From: an uncultured Alphaproteobacteria bacterium
GTDB lineage: Bacteria > Pseudomonadota > Alphaproteobacteria > HIMB59 > GCA-002718135
DNA length: 64,000 nt
Direction of reading: 5' to 3'
Assembly (NCBI GenBank): GCA_902567855.1
Contig: CACFOQ010000005.1
Coordinates: 1 to 64,000, forward strand
The notes beneath the pieces are model-generated. The model saw only the letters and a program-made list of their open reading frames with translations, made no database searches and was not told the DNA's origin. This document shows positions 17,063 to 26,277 of this stretch, one piece after another. Both the position numbers and the translations under genes were made by a program. Numbering within the stretch: position 1 is the first letter of the stretch; every line of letters starts with the position of its first letter.

Positions 17063-18050
17063 TTAATAATTCTTTTTTTTGTTTAATAAATTGTAAAAAT
17101 AAAGACTCAAGCTCATTTATTTTATGATTTTTCATATTATCATGAATATCAGTTTTAAATTTTTTGCTATTAGGAACACCAAAAAAAATCTGCAATATTG
17201 GACTCAATAATCTAAATATCGATTCAGTATTAATTTTTGGCTTAATATAATTAAAATATTCAATAATTATTTTTTCATTAATTATTTTCTTTTCAGAATA
17301 ATTAAAAAAAAGTTTATCTATCTTAGATAAACAAAAAGGATTATTTTGAATTAATCTACCAACCATTACCCCATCGTATTTCTTTGAAAGTTTATAAGCA
17401 TGTTCTAAATTTTCTATTCCGCCATTGAGAATAAATTGCACTTTTGGGTGTTCTGATTTAATTTTTTTTACAAAATCATAATTTAAAGGCGGAATATTTC
17501 TATTGGCTTTTGGGCTTATCCCATTTAGAATTGCATTACGAGCATGTACGTATACTATTGAAATATCACTTTTAATAATTTCATTTATAAAGTCTGAAAA
17601 AAAATCATAGTTAAATTCTTTTCCAATTCCAATACGACATTTTATTGAAACTTCAATATCTGCTGCATTTTTCATTTGTTCTAAACAATTTCTAACTAAG
17701 GATTTTTTTTTCATTAAACAGGCTCCAAAACTTCCTTTTTGCACTGCCTTACTTGGACAACCTACATTTAAATTTATTTCATCATAATTATAAGATTTAG
17801 CAATTTTGGAGCATTTTTTTAAATCATCAATTTCAGACCCCCCAACTTGTAAAGCAACAGGGTTGTTGGAGTCATTTTCTATAATTAAATCTCTATTTTG
17901 AGAATTTATCATTGTTTTTGTTGCTATCATTTCGGTAAATAAAAATGCTTCAGAAGAAAGCATACGATAAAGTCTACGAGCGTGAGGAGTAGTATACCCC
18001 ATCATTGGAGCAACACAAAAAATTCTTTTTTTTGATTTATTATTCATCAA
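17055..18050 (-). CDS. dusA: tRNA-dihydrouridine synthase A
   Basis: FMN enzyme that reduces U20/U20a in tRNA D-loops. It has 331 residues. The N-terminus APMMGYTTPHARRLYRML, the LNVGCPSKAVQKGSFGACLM segment with the catalytic Cys, the CRIGI motif and the FMN-phosphate site FILNGGIEN/GVMVGR identify the DusA subfamily; the GxFGACLM form is DusA-specific. It starts at ATG 18050. It is 11 bases downstream of panB on the same strand and overlaps the convergent pagL-like gene at its 3' end. Confidence 0.94.
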   Translation of the reverse strand: MMNNKSKKRIFCVAPMMGYTTPHARRLYRMLSSEAFLFTEMIATKTMINSQNRDLIIENDSNNPVALQVGGSEIDDLKKCSKIAKSYNYDEINLNVGCPSKAVQKGSFGACLMKKKSLVRNCLEQMKNAADIEVSIKCRIGIGKEFNYDFFSDFINEIIKSDISIVYVHARNAILNGISPKANRNIPPLNYDFVKKIKSEHPKVQFILNGGIENLEHAYKLSKKYDGVMVGRLIQNNPFCLSKIDKLFFNYSEKKIINEKIIIEYFNYIKPKINTESIFRLLSPILQIFFGVPNSKKFKTDIHDNMKNHKINELESLFLQFIKQKKELLIN

Positions 18051-18061
18051 GTATTATGAAA

Positions 18062-18856
18062 CTACTTATAAACATTTTTTTTACTAGGAAATTTTTTTTG
18101 AATAACATCTAAGCAATATTTTTTTACAGATTTATTAATTATTGATTCAAAATTAGCATATGATTTAACAAACTTAGGTTTTTTTTCTGAGCTTGATATT
18201 CCTAATATGTCATCTATTACTAAAATTTGACCATCACAATCTTTAGAGGCCCCTATCCCAATAGTCGGAATTTTTAATTTTTTTGATATCTCATTGGCTA
18301 AAGTTTCTTTCATACATTCAAGAACAATCAAACATGAACCAGCTTTTTCAAGATTTAAAGCTAATTTGATAATTTTTTCCTTTTCATTTGGAAGTTTACC
18401 TGCTGTACGTATTTTATTAAAATTTTTATATTTTTGAGGAGTTACACCAATATGAGATACAACTTTGACTTTGTTTTTAGTTAAATATTTTACTATTCCT
18501 ATATTATTTTTGTCAGTCTCTATTTTGATTGATTGGCATTTAGTATAATTAATTATACTCTTAGCATTTGCTAATGCTTCTTTATTATTATTATAGGTAT
18601 TGAATGGCATATCAATAATTGTAAATGATTTTTTGCAGTACTGAGAAACAGCTCGACCATGCGCCTTCATCATTCCCAACGTAACTTTTTGAGTATTTTT
18701 CATCCCATAAATTGTTGACCCTAAAGAGTCACCTACCAAAACAATATCTACATAATTATCAATGATTTTAGCAACAGAAGAGGTATAAGCGGTCAAACAT
18801 GTAATTTTTCTTCCACCCTTTTGTTGTTGTATAGCTTTAATTGTTTTTTTAGTCAT
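18062..18856 (-). CDS. panB: 3-methyl-2-oxobutanoate hydroxymethyltransferase
   Basis: First committed step of pantothenate (CoA) synthesis: transfers a hydroxymethyl group from methylene-THF to 2-oxoisovalerate. It has 264 residues. Motifs are ITCLTAYTSSVAKIID, the Mg-binding VLVGDSLGSTIYG, MMKAHGRAV, the FTIIDMPFNTY strand, VVSHIGVTPQ and IPTIGIGASKDCDGQILVIDD. All match PanB. panC is not adjacent. It is upstream of dusA in the same orientation, with an 11-base gap, so probably co-transcribed. Confidence 0.95.
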   Translation of the reverse strand: MTKKTIKAIQQQKGGRKITCLTAYTSSVAKIIDNYVDIVLVGDSLGSTIYGMKNTQKVTLGMMKAHGRAVSQYCKKSFTIIDMPFNTYNNNKEALANAKSIINYTKCQSIKIETDKNNIGIVKYLTKNKVKVVSHIGVTPQKYKNFNKIRTAGKLPNEKEKIIKLALNLEKAGSCLIVLECMKETLANEISKKLKIPTIGIGASKDCDGQILVIDDILGISSSEKKPKFVKSYANFESIINKSVKKYCLDVIQKKFPSKKNVYK

Positions 18857-18902
18857 AAAAAATTTTCATAATATTCTATTTATAAACAAATTTTAAAAAA
18901 TT

Positions 18903-20372
18903 TTAATTACTATTAATAAATGAATTAATCTCTTTTTCTATTTGTTTAAAAGGTTCGTTCCAATCATTTAGTTTTGATTGTCTAAATAATTTCATAGATG
19001 GATACCAAGGGGTTATTTTTTTATCTAACATCCATCGCCAATCAGGAATAAATTGCAGAAGCACCCAAACCTTACAACCCATTGATCCTGCTAAATGCGC
19101 AATAGATGTATCTACAGTAATTATTAAATCTAACTTATTCATTAATACGGCTGTATCTAAAAAGGCTGCTTCTTTATCTAAATCAGCACCTAAATTAATT
19201 ACTTTTATTTCTTTAAAATTTGAGTGTAACTGTTCTGTCCCATCATTTTTTTGTAAGCTAAATAATTTAACATTTTTTATTTTAGAGATATTTTTAAAAT
19301 ATTTTATTGAAAATGATCTTCCTTCATCTTTTGAATATGAGCTACCTTGCCAACATATTCCAATATTAAAATTATCTTGATTTAATTTATTTTCCCAAAT
19401 TTTTTTTGGGAGACTGGGCTTTTTAATATAGGGAATATTTTGAGGAATACTATTAATGTTTGTTTTAAAGGCATTAGGCAAACTAAGTAGAGGGCAATGA
19501 CAATCAAAAAAGGGTAATTTTTCTCCTTTTCGAATTGTAACAAAATTTCCTTTTAAATATTTCATTAGTTTAATAAGAGAGTCTTCAACTTCAAATATTA
19601 CTTTAGCCCCTAATTTTTCTACTAACTCAATATATCTTGCAAATTGTATACTATCCCCTAATCCTTGCTCAGTATGAATTAAAATTATTTTTTTGTTTAT
19701 GTTAAAATTTCCTAACCACAATGGTTGAGAAAAGTTTCTTTTTTCAGATGAAAAATCATTTTTTTTCCACCTCCATTCATAATATTTCCAACCTTCTTCT
19801 AAATCTCCTTTCAGCAAAAGAGTAATTGCTTTATTCCAATTCGGCTCTACTTCATTCGATTTAATTTTAATTGCTTTATTATAATTTGTAATTGCCTCAT
19901 CTAATTTTTTTAAGTTTTTAAGAGAGTTACCTTTGTTAATATATGCACCAAACAAATTAGAATTAAATTCTAGAGCTTTATCGTAGCTGATTATTGATTT
20001 TTCAAAACTTTGTAATTTTTGTAAAGCATTTCCTTTGTTGTAGTAAGCATTAACTAATTTAGGATGTAGAGATATTGCTATATCATAATTTTTAATAGCT
20101 TCTTCCAATTCATTTAATTCAAAATGTGCATTTCCTTTATTACAATATAATCCTGCATGATCATCCTTAATCTTAATTGCTTTATTAAAATATTTTAAAC
20201 CTTTATTGAATTTTTTATATTGGCAGTAAAGTATTCCAAGTAAGTTGTGAGCTTCAAAATTATTTATATCTATATCAATGATTTTTTTATAAAATTTTTC
20301 AGCCTTTAAATTTTCTTTTTTATTTTGGCAATCTTTAGCCTTTTCTAACAATTCTTTTATTATATTGTTCAT
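18903..20372 (-). CDS. TPR protein with C-terminal glycosyltransferase-like domain
   Basis: A 489-residue protein. The first 190 or so residues are five to six tetratricopeptide repeats (pattern AHNLLGILYCQYKKFNKGL, YCNKGNAHFELNELEEAI, AYYNKGNALQKLQSFEKSI). The rest resembles the GT-B/GT41- or GT9-like domain often fused to TPRs: ILIHTEQGLGDSIQFARYI, then NIGICWQGSSYSKDEGRS, and LIITVDTSIAHLAGSMGCKVWVLL with DWRWM near the end. Such proteins probably glycosylate proteins or act in surface polysaccharide assembly; the acceptor is unknown. It is a single gene with no sugar-pathway neighbours. Confidence 0.8.
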   Translation of the reverse strand: MNNIIKELLEKAKDCQNKKENLKAEKFYKKIIDIDINNFEAHNLLGILYCQYKKFNKGLKYFNKAIKIKDDHAGLYCNKGNAHFELNELEEAIKNYDIAISLHPKLVNAYYNKGNALQKLQSFEKSIISYDKALEFNSNLFGAYINKGNSLKNLKKLDEAITNYNKAIKIKSNEVEPNWNKAITLLLKGDLEEGWKYYEWRWKKNDFSSEKRNFSQPLWLGNFNINKKIILIHTEQGLGDSIQFARYIELVEKLGAKVIFEVEDSLIKLMKYLKGNFVTIRKGEKLPFFDCHCPLLSLPNAFKTNINSIPQNIPYIKKPSLPKKIWENKLNQDNFNIGICWQGSSYSKDEGRSFSIKYFKNISKIKNVKLFSLQKNDGTEQLHSNFKEIKVINLGADLDKEAAFLDTAVLMNKLDLIITVDTSIAHLAGSMGCKVWVLLQFIPDWRWMLDKKITPWYPSMKLFRQSKLNDWNEPFKQIEKEINSFINSN

Positions 20373-20503
20373 TTTTTAAAAAAATCACCAAGCTTGATAT
20401 TTTTTGTTAAAATTATTTTAACATTTTATTGAAGTTTAAAAACTAATAATTCAACAATAATTTGCATCCTCAACATAATTAAAGTAAAAATTACTAAACT
20501 TTT

Positions 20504-20509
20504 TATAAT
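20504..20509 (+). promoter_or_regulatory. Candidate -10 box before the dioxygenase cluster
   Basis: A perfect TATAAT 20 bases before the ATG of the first dioxygenase gene; a good -35 is not visible. It lies in the 157-base divergent gap to the TPR glycosyltransferase. If used, the transcript would have a leader of only about a dozen bases. Confidence 0.35.
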
Positions 20510-20529
20510 GTAGTCAATTTATATAGAAA

Positions 20530-21402
20530 ATGGTTAAAGAAAATGACAATCGTGATTTGAGTTTTTTACCTATACAAAACTCCTCTCCAAAATTATTATC
20601 ATTTGAAGATATTGAAAAGTATAACTCCAGTGGTTTCATTGCGCCTTTTAATGCGTTTTCTAAAAGTGAAATAAATAAGGTAAGAAAATCTGTAGATAAT
20701 TTGTTTTTTAAACTTCAATCATTTAAAGATGGTAGAGATAGTTATTCAATAAATTGCTATCAACATAAATCAAAATCAATTTGGAAAATTATCAATAATA
20801 CCAAAATATTAAATCACGTCGAGGATTTGATCGGTCCTAATATTATTTGTTGGGCGTCACATTTTTTTAATAAACTTCCAAATGATAATAGACCAGTTCC
20901 TTATCATCAAGATGCAAGTTATTGGTTAATGACTCCGGCAAGAACAGTTACTGTTTGGTTGGCCATAGATGATACTGATTTAGAAAATGCTCCGATGGAG
21001 TTTCTCCCTGGTTCACATAGGGTAGGCCCATTACCTTGGAAAGTTACAGATAAAAAAAATCCTGTATTGAGTCAAGAAATTACTGGTATTGAAAAATTTG
21101 GCAGCCCTTATTTAAATGTTCTTAAAGCTGGAGACTTTTCCTTACATGCTGATATGATTGCACATGGATCACTCCCAAACTTGTCTCATAGGAGAAGGTG
21201 TGGTTTAACAATTAGATATTGTAATCCTGAATCTACAAACCCTCTTGATCCCATGTATGCGGAAAAGGCTATACTTTGTAGAGGAATTAAACCAACTGGT
21301 AAGTGGAGTTCATGTAATGTAAATATGCCTTTAGAAGATGATCTTGCAATTATAGAATCTAATCCAATAGTAGAATTACCTAATCCACAATCTTTTCACT
21401 AA
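20530..21402 (+). CDS. Phytanoyl-CoA dioxygenase (PhyH) family oxygenase
   Basis: Predicted 2-oxoglutarate/Fe(II) dioxygenase, 290 residues. The facial triad is visible as His126-x-Asp128 in VPYHQDASYW and the distal His212 in DMIAHGS, followed by the 2OG-binding Arg in HRRRCGLTIRY. The sequence NAPMEFLPGSHRVG is typical of the PhyH family (PF05721). Bacterial PhyH members hydroxylate diverse small molecules, so the substrate cannot be read from sequence. It is the first of three consecutive oxygenase genes on the plus strand, with only nine bases to the next, suggesting one operon and pathway. Confidence 0.85.
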   Translation: MVKENDNRDLSFLPIQNSSPKLLSFEDIEKYNSSGFIAPFNAFSKSEINKVRKSVDNLFFKLQSFKDGRDSYSINCYQHKSKSIWKIINNTKILNHVEDLIGPNIICWASHFFNKLPNDNRPVPYHQDASYWLMTPARTVTVWLAIDDTDLENAPMEFLPGSHRVGPLPWKVTDKKNPVLSQEITGIEKFGSPYLNVLKAGDFSLHADMIAHGSLPNLSHRRRCGLTIRYCNPESTNPLDPMYAEKAILCRGIKPTGKWSSCNVNMPLEDDLAIIESNPIVELPNPQSFH

Positions 21403-21411
21403 AATTTCTTG

Positions 21412-22257
21412 ATGTCTCTCCAGGTCAACAAACTGCATAAAAAATTTGGTGCTGAAATAATAAATTTTGATTTGTCAAAAAGTTTAAACAACAAATATTT
21501 TAAAGAAATTTTAAAAAATTTTAATGAATATGGTATTTTGCTTTTCAGGAATCAAAATCTATCTATTAAAAATCAAGTAATATTTGGAAGAAAATTTGGA
21601 AAAGTTTTAATTCATGCTGTTAACCAGAATCATGCCAAAGAACACCCAGAAATTTATGTATTAAGTAACTTAGACAATAAAGGACAACCATCAGGAAAGC
21701 ATCCTGATCAAGGTTCTTTATATTGGCATACTGATGGATCATGGCGTAAAATTACAGGGCAAGCAACCATAATGGTTGCTGATATAATTCCATCTAAAGG
21801 AGGCGAAACCCATTTTTGTTGTATGGAAAATGCATATGATTCTCTAAGTGATAGCATGAAACTGAAAATTAATGATCTATTTGCCATTCATAATTTAGAT
21901 TTTTCTAGAAATAGAAGACATGGTCATGATCCTTTATCCAAAAAACAAAAAAATAATGCTCCTCCCGTAATTCATCCTGTTGTCAGAACTCATCCAAATA
22001 CAAGCAGAAAAAGTTTATTTCTAGGTGATCATGCAGAATATATAGAGGATATTGATTATTCAAAAGGAAGAAATTTTATTGAGCAATTAAACAAATTAGC
22101 AACTAAATCAAAATTTATTTATAAGCACAAGTACAAAGAAGGTGATGTGTTGGTTTGGGATAATCGCAGATTACTTCATAAAGGCACAAAATATGATACT
22201 GCTAAAGAAAAAAGAGTTATGCGCAGAACTACAATTATTGGAGAGGCACCTCAATGA
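21412..22257 (+). CDS. TauD/TfdA family dioxygenase (first copy)
   Basis: Predicted 2-oxoglutarate/Fe(II) dioxygenase. The N-terminal core GAEIINFDLSKS...YGILLFRNQNLSI is typical of TauD/TfdA. The iron site is HTD (WHTDGSW) and the distal His in WDNRRLLHKG, with the 2OG Arg in VMRRTT. The frame also opens at TTG 21409, but the ATG at 21412 is preferred, giving 281 residues. It overlaps the next gene by ATGA. The family includes taurine, 2,4-D and alkylsulfatase dioxygenases and carnitine/betaine-type hydroxylases; no sulfonate transporter is nearby, so taurine use is not implied. Confidence 0.85.
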   Translation: MSLQVNKLHKKFGAEIINFDLSKSLNNKYFKEILKNFNEYGILLFRNQNLSIKNQVIFGRKFGKVLIHAVNQNHAKEHPEIYVLSNLDNKGQPSGKHPDQGSLYWHTDGSWRKITGQATIMVADIIPSKGGETHFCCMENAYDSLSDSMKLKINDLFAIHNLDFSRNRRHGHDPLSKKQKNNAPPVIHPVVRTHPNTSRKSLFLGDHAEYIEDIDYSKGRNFIEQLNKLATKSKFIYKHKYKEGDVLVWDNRRLLHKGTKYDTAKEKRVMRRTTIIGEAPQ

Positions 22258-23084
22258 AAGTTGAATTACTATCAGGAGCTTTAGGAGCAGAAATTACAGA
22301 TATAGATTTGCGTAATACTTCAGACAATAATGTTGAAAAAATTAAAGATCTTTTATGGGAACACAAAGTAATTTTTTTTCGTGAACAGAATATTTCACAT
22401 CAAGAACAAATTGATATTGCCAAGTGTTTTGGTCCTATAGAATATCATGCATATGTTAAGGGATTACCTGATCATCCTGAAATATTAAGAATTGTTAAAG
22501 AGCCATTCGAAAAAAACAATTGGGGTGAAAATTGGCACAGTGATGTAAGTTATAATCCTGAACCTACTCAAGCTGTTATTTTAAAATCCGTTGAAATACC
22601 ACCTATTGGTGGTGATACAATGTTTGCTAATATGGAGCTTGCATGGGAAACACTAGATGAGGAATTAAAAAATCAAATAATAGATAAAAAAGCCTTACAT
22701 AGTTCTCTTGGAATGTCATTTTTTGTAGATAATTATGCTGGAATGGAAGCAAAAAAAGTAGATATAGACGAATATTCTAATGAGCATCCAATAGTAAGAA
22801 CACATCCTGAAACAGGAAAAAAAATTTTATATGTAAATTGGACATATACAAAAAAAATTATAGGTTTAAGTAAAAAAGAAAGCGATGAACTATTGATGAA
22901 AATTTTTAAGCATCAAGAAAGATTAGAATTAACATGTAGATTTAGGTGGACTAAAAATGCGGTGGCAATATGGGACAATAGAAGCGTGATACATTATGCA
23001 ATAGCTGACTATTTTCCTAATAGAGGTTTAGGTTACAGAAGAATTATGGACCGAGTAGCCATTAAAGGAGATAAACCTTTTTAA
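22254..23084 (+). CDS. TauD/TfdA family dioxygenase (second copy)
   Basis: A 276-residue 2-oxoglutarate/Fe(II) dioxygenase, related to but clearly distinct from the preceding gene. The N-terminus VELLSGALGAEITDIDLR with VIFFREQNIS is the standard TauD/TfdA start. The iron ligands are His95-x-Asp97 in NWHSDVSY and His248 in WDNRSVIHYA, and the 2OG Arg lies in YRRIMDR. A THPETGKKILYVN stretch is also typical. It overlaps the upstream copy by four bases, so the two are translationally coupled and may catalyse successive steps or form a heteromer. The substrate is unknown. Confidence 0.87.
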   Translation: MKVELLSGALGAEITDIDLRNTSDNNVEKIKDLLWEHKVIFFREQNISHQEQIDIAKCFGPIEYHAYVKGLPDHPEILRIVKEPFEKNNWGENWHSDVSYNPEPTQAVILKSVEIPPIGGDTMFANMELAWETLDEELKNQIIDKKALHSSLGMSFFVDNYAGMEAKKVDIDEYSNEHPIVRTHPETGKKILYVNWTYTKKIIGLSKKESDELLMKIFKHQERLELTCRFRWTKNAVAIWDNRSVIHYAIADYFPNRGLGYRRIMDRVAIKGDKPF

Positions 23085-23118
23085 TTTCAAAACTAAATTA
23101 TTTAAAAAAGATTAGTTT

Positions 23119-24615
23119 TTAAGTTATTTTGATCCAAGTTGATTTTACTTGAAGATAATTTTCTAGAGCTTGTGAACCGTTATCTCTTCCAATTCCAGAT
23201 TGTTTATATCCACCAAGAGGTATAGTTGAGTCAACACCTTCCTCATAGTTGTTTATATAAACTGTTCCTGCACGAATTTCTCTTGAGGCTCTAATTGCTT
23301 TGTTAATATCATTCGTCCACACACCAGCAGCTAGTCCATATTCAGAGTCATTAGCAATTGAAACAGCCTCCTCAAAATTAGAAAAAGCTAAAGTTGTTAG
23401 CACGGGTCCAAAAATTTCTTCTTGAGCAATCTTCATATTGTTCTTAACATTTTTAAAAATAGTAGGCTCAAAATAACAACCACCTGTTTCTTTCATTGTT
23501 ATATTTCCTCCAACTTCAATATCAGCTCCTTCTTTTTTGCCTATATTTACATATTTATGTATTTTTTCTAACTGTTCAGTATTTACTATTGCACCAGCAA
23601 ATGAATCTGGATTTAGTGGATCTGAAGGTTGCATTTTTTTACTTAATTGAACAACTTTATTGATGAAATCTTTTTCAATATCTTTTTGGATTATAAGTCT
23701 AGATCCTGCTGAACAAACCTCACCTTGATTTCCAAAGATAGCATAAGCAGATGCTTCTGCAGCTCTATCAAGATCATCACAATCTGCAAAAATAATATTT
23801 GGTGATTTTCCTCCACACTCCAGTTGCACTCTTTTCATATTCGATTGACCAGAATACTGAAGTACTAATTTACCAACTTCACCTGACCCAGTAAAAGCTA
23901 CACAATCAATATCATTATGAAGACATAACGATTTTCCTGTAATAGGTCCATCTCCTGGAAGTACTGAAAATACTCCATCAGGTACACCAGCTTCTGAGAG
24001 CAAAGAACCAATTTTAATAGCGCTCATTGGAGATTGTTCTGCAGGCTTTAATATAACAGAGTTACCAGTAATAAGCGCTGGAGCAATTTTCCATATTGCC
24101 ATCCATAATGGATAATTCCAAGGTACTATGGCTGCTACAACTCCGATTGGTTCTTTGGTAATTAAGCCCAAATATTCTTTTGAACTTGGTGAAATATCAT
24201 CAAAAAGTTTATCAATTATTTCAGCATACCATTCAATATTATCTATGCTAGTTGGTAAGTCAGCATTGTAAGTATCATTAATTGTTTTACCCATGTCTAT
24301 GGTATCAAGAAGTGATAACTCCAAACGATCTCTTTCCAATAGTATAGCAAATTTTAAAAGTATTTTTTTTCTTTCACCTGGTGAAAGATTTGACCAATAT
24401 CCTTTATTAAAAGTTTCTTTAGCTTTAGAAACAGCTAAATCAATATCTTCTTGCTCAGCAAAAAAAACTTGATTTACAATACTTCCGTCAATTGGAGAAA
24501 TATTTTCAAATGATTTTTCTGAAATTGATTTTTGATATTTACCATTAATAAATAATTGAGAGGGGTAATTTAAATTAGATTTTGTTTTTTTAATATTTTC
24601 AAAGGTTAAACTCAT
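23119..24615 (-). CDS. NAD(P)-dependent aldehyde dehydrogenase, PuuC/KauB-like
   Basis: Oxidises an aldehyde to its acid. It has 498 residues with the full ALDH set: PWNYPLWMAIWKIAPAL, KPAEQSP, FTGSGEVGK, the catalytic Glu266 in LECGGKSPN and the nucleophile Cys301 in NQGEVCSAGSR. The C-terminal GGYKQSGIGRDNGSQALENY resembles enzymes for gamma-glutamyl-aminobutyraldehyde, guanidinobutyraldehyde or betaine aldehyde. It is convergent with the oxygenase trio, so it may oxidise the aldehyde they release by hydroxylating and cleaving a C-N, C-S or C-O bond. That link is inference. Confidence 0.9.
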   Translation of the reverse strand: MSLTFENIKKTKSNLNYPSQLFINGKYQKSISEKSFENISPIDGSIVNQVFFAEQEDIDLAVSKAKETFNKGYWSNLSPGERKKILLKFAILLERDRLELSLLDTIDMGKTINDTYNADLPTSIDNIEWYAEIIDKLFDDISPSSKEYLGLITKEPIGVVAAIVPWNYPLWMAIWKIAPALITGNSVILKPAEQSPMSAIKIGSLLSEAGVPDGVFSVLPGDGPITGKSLCLHNDIDCVAFTGSGEVGKLVLQYSGQSNMKRVQLECGGKSPNIIFADCDDLDRAAEASAYAIFGNQGEVCSAGSRLIIQKDIEKDFINKVVQLSKKMQPSDPLNPDSFAGAIVNTEQLEKIHKYVNIGKKEGADIEVGGNITMKETGGCYFEPTIFKNVKNNMKIAQEEIFGPVLTTLAFSNFEEAVSIANDSEYGLAAGVWTNDINKAIRASREIRAGTVYINNYEEGVDSTIPLGGYKQSGIGRDNGSQALENYLQVKSTWIKIT

Positions 24616-24696
24616 TATTGGTCATATATACTATTATCTTTTTTTAAGCATCCTTTTTTAGAGTTGGGAAATATGAAATCTTGATATGAGTAAATT

Positions 24697-25203
24697 TTAT
24701 AAATTTATTTTTTTTATATAAAAAGAATACAGCATTAAAAAATATCCCCAAAAAATAACCATTGTTGTCATAGCTAAAGTTATATTTTTACTAGAAGCTA
24801 TATCCAGTGGGATACCTAAATAATAGGTAGGGGGAGCAAGTACGGCACCTATCAAGAAAGATAGTAATAAATAATTTTTTAAAAAAACAAGAACATTTAC
24901 AAATAAAGTTGTAAAGCTAGGCCAGAGTACTAAAAACCAAATTGGCATATAGCCTATCATAATATTAGACTTAATATTAAATAGTTGAGTATATCCAAGA
25001 ATACTATCAAACAAATATCCAATAAATGAAAAGAGCAGACATATTTTTAATGCTCGAATTTTAAATTTAATAAAATAGAAAAAAGTAGACAAATATAAAA
25101 TTCCTACAACAATACCAAGTAAAGGATAATTGTAATATTCACCAAAAACACAAAATATCCATGTTAATTGATATCCTGTTAGTGTTAAAAATATGTTTTT
25201 CAT
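24697..25203 (-). CDS. DUF2878 family membrane protein
   Basis: A 168-residue polytopic membrane protein with about five to six hydrophobic helices. The start LTLTGYQLTWIFCVFGEYYNYP, the middle LFDSILGYTQLF and PIWFLVLWPSFTTLFVN, and the later GAVLAPPTYYLG match the DUF2878 family as I recall it. In other proteobacteria DUF2878 genes often sit near fatty-acid or cyclopropane-synthase genes; none are here. Function unknown. It is on the same strand as the aldehyde dehydrogenase, 80 bases upstream of it. Confidence 0.7.
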   Translation of the reverse strand: MKNIFLTLTGYQLTWIFCVFGEYYNYPLLGIVVGILYLSTFFYFIKFKIRALKICLLFSFIGYLFDSILGYTQLFNIKSNIMIGYMPIWFLVLWPSFTTLFVNVLVFLKNYLLLSFLIGAVLAPPTYYLGIPLDIASSKNITLAMTTMVIFWGYFLMLYSFYIKKINL

Positions 25204-25300
25204 AAATTTGTGTAAATATATAGTGCATTATATTTAATATTGTATTTATTTATCATCTAAAATTTTGTACTATTTTTTTTAATTGCAAGATTGATTTAAG

Positions 25301-26218
25301 ATGACTGAAAAAAACTCAAATTATAAAGATGTGGATGTAACAAGTCCAGGAAACTCAGATTTAAACAATATAAATGAAAAAATAGATTTTATGAATATTG
25401 ATGAAACAGATTTTGAATCGATGTCTCTTGGAGAAAAAAAACGCCATCTTGAAGTTGAAGGATATACTATTCTTCCTAAAGCTGTAGATGCTTCAAAGAT
25501 TGAACAGATAAAAAAAGAAATGAAAGATGCACCTATGCAGACAAAGGATTATAGTGACTGCCAGACTTTTCATTTAGAGCCTCAATGGTATAGTCCTGCA
25601 GTTGCGTCCTTGATAGCTAACCCACTAGTAGTTGAATTTCTTGAAGAGTTATGTGGTCCAGAAATAATTTTTACAAGGGGTTTTTTTCATCGAACACTTC
25701 CGGGCTCACCTCCTGTATCAATGCATACTGATGGACAGCCATTCGGCTCTTCAATTTTTGGATATGAGGGAAGTTCTCCCAAACTTTTACGTGTAATTTA
25801 TTATTTTGATGATTTAACTAAAGAACGTGCACCGTTTAGAATTTTACCACGATCCCATCTTTCTTTTCATGCTGAAGCCAATCCATATAAAAGATATAAA
25901 TCTCATCCAGAAGAAATCACTATATGTGCCGAAGCAGGAACTGCTATAGTTTTCCCAGTTAATATATTTCATGGTGTTCATCCCAATTTAGCTGATACTC
26001 GCCGTACTATGGTACAATTTGGTTATCGTCCAATTTGGGCAGGCCCTATTAAACCTATGGAAGAGTGGGATCCTGAACTTGTAGATAAGGCACCTAAAGA
26101 AACTAAACGTTTTCTTAAAAGTGTTAATAGTTCAGGAGTTGAATGGGAACAGCCTCACAAACCCAAAGGAATGAAATCAAAAGCCTCAGCTATTAATCCT
26201 AGTAGGTGGGATAAATAA
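25301..26218 (+). CDS. Phytanoyl-CoA dioxygenase (PhyH) family oxygenase (second copy)
   Basis: A 305-residue predicted 2-oxoglutarate/Fe(II) dioxygenase. A polar, probably disordered 35-residue N-terminus leads to LEVEGYTILPKAVD, the usual PhyH opening. Iron ligands are His142-x-Asp144 in VSMHTDGQPFG and a distal His in NIFHGVHPN (224 or 227), with the 2OG Arg in DTRRTM. It is only distantly similar to the PhyH gene at 20.5 kb. It stands between two membrane-protein genes, and the YczE-type gene downstream may be in the same unit. The substrate is unknown. Confidence 0.82.
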   Translation: MTEKNSNYKDVDVTSPGNSDLNNINEKIDFMNIDETDFESMSLGEKKRHLEVEGYTILPKAVDASKIEQIKKEMKDAPMQTKDYSDCQTFHLEPQWYSPAVASLIANPLVVEFLEELCGPEIIFTRGFFHRTLPGSPPVSMHTDGQPFGSSIFGYEGSSPKLLRVIYYFDDLTKERAPFRILPRSHLSFHAEANPYKRYKSHPEEITICAEAGTAIVFPVNIFHGVHPNLADTRRTMVQFGYRPIWAGPIKPMEEWDPELVDKAPKETKRFLKSVNSSGVEWEQPHKPKGMKSKASAINPSRWDK

Positions 26219-26277
26219 TATCCGTAATTTATTCAGATAGAGAACCAGTTTCCTAATCTATATAGGTACTGAAACTT

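Noticed and set aside
21412-23084. Taurine dioxygenase (tauD) assignment for the two TauD-family genes
   Set aside because: No sulfonate transporter or sulfite-handling gene nearby, and the family is functionally broad, so no gene symbol is given.
26249-26275. AGTTTC...GAAACT inverted repeat before the YczE-type gene as a riboswitch
   Set aside because: Six base pairs with a weak inner pairing; does not match any riboswitch consensus I know.
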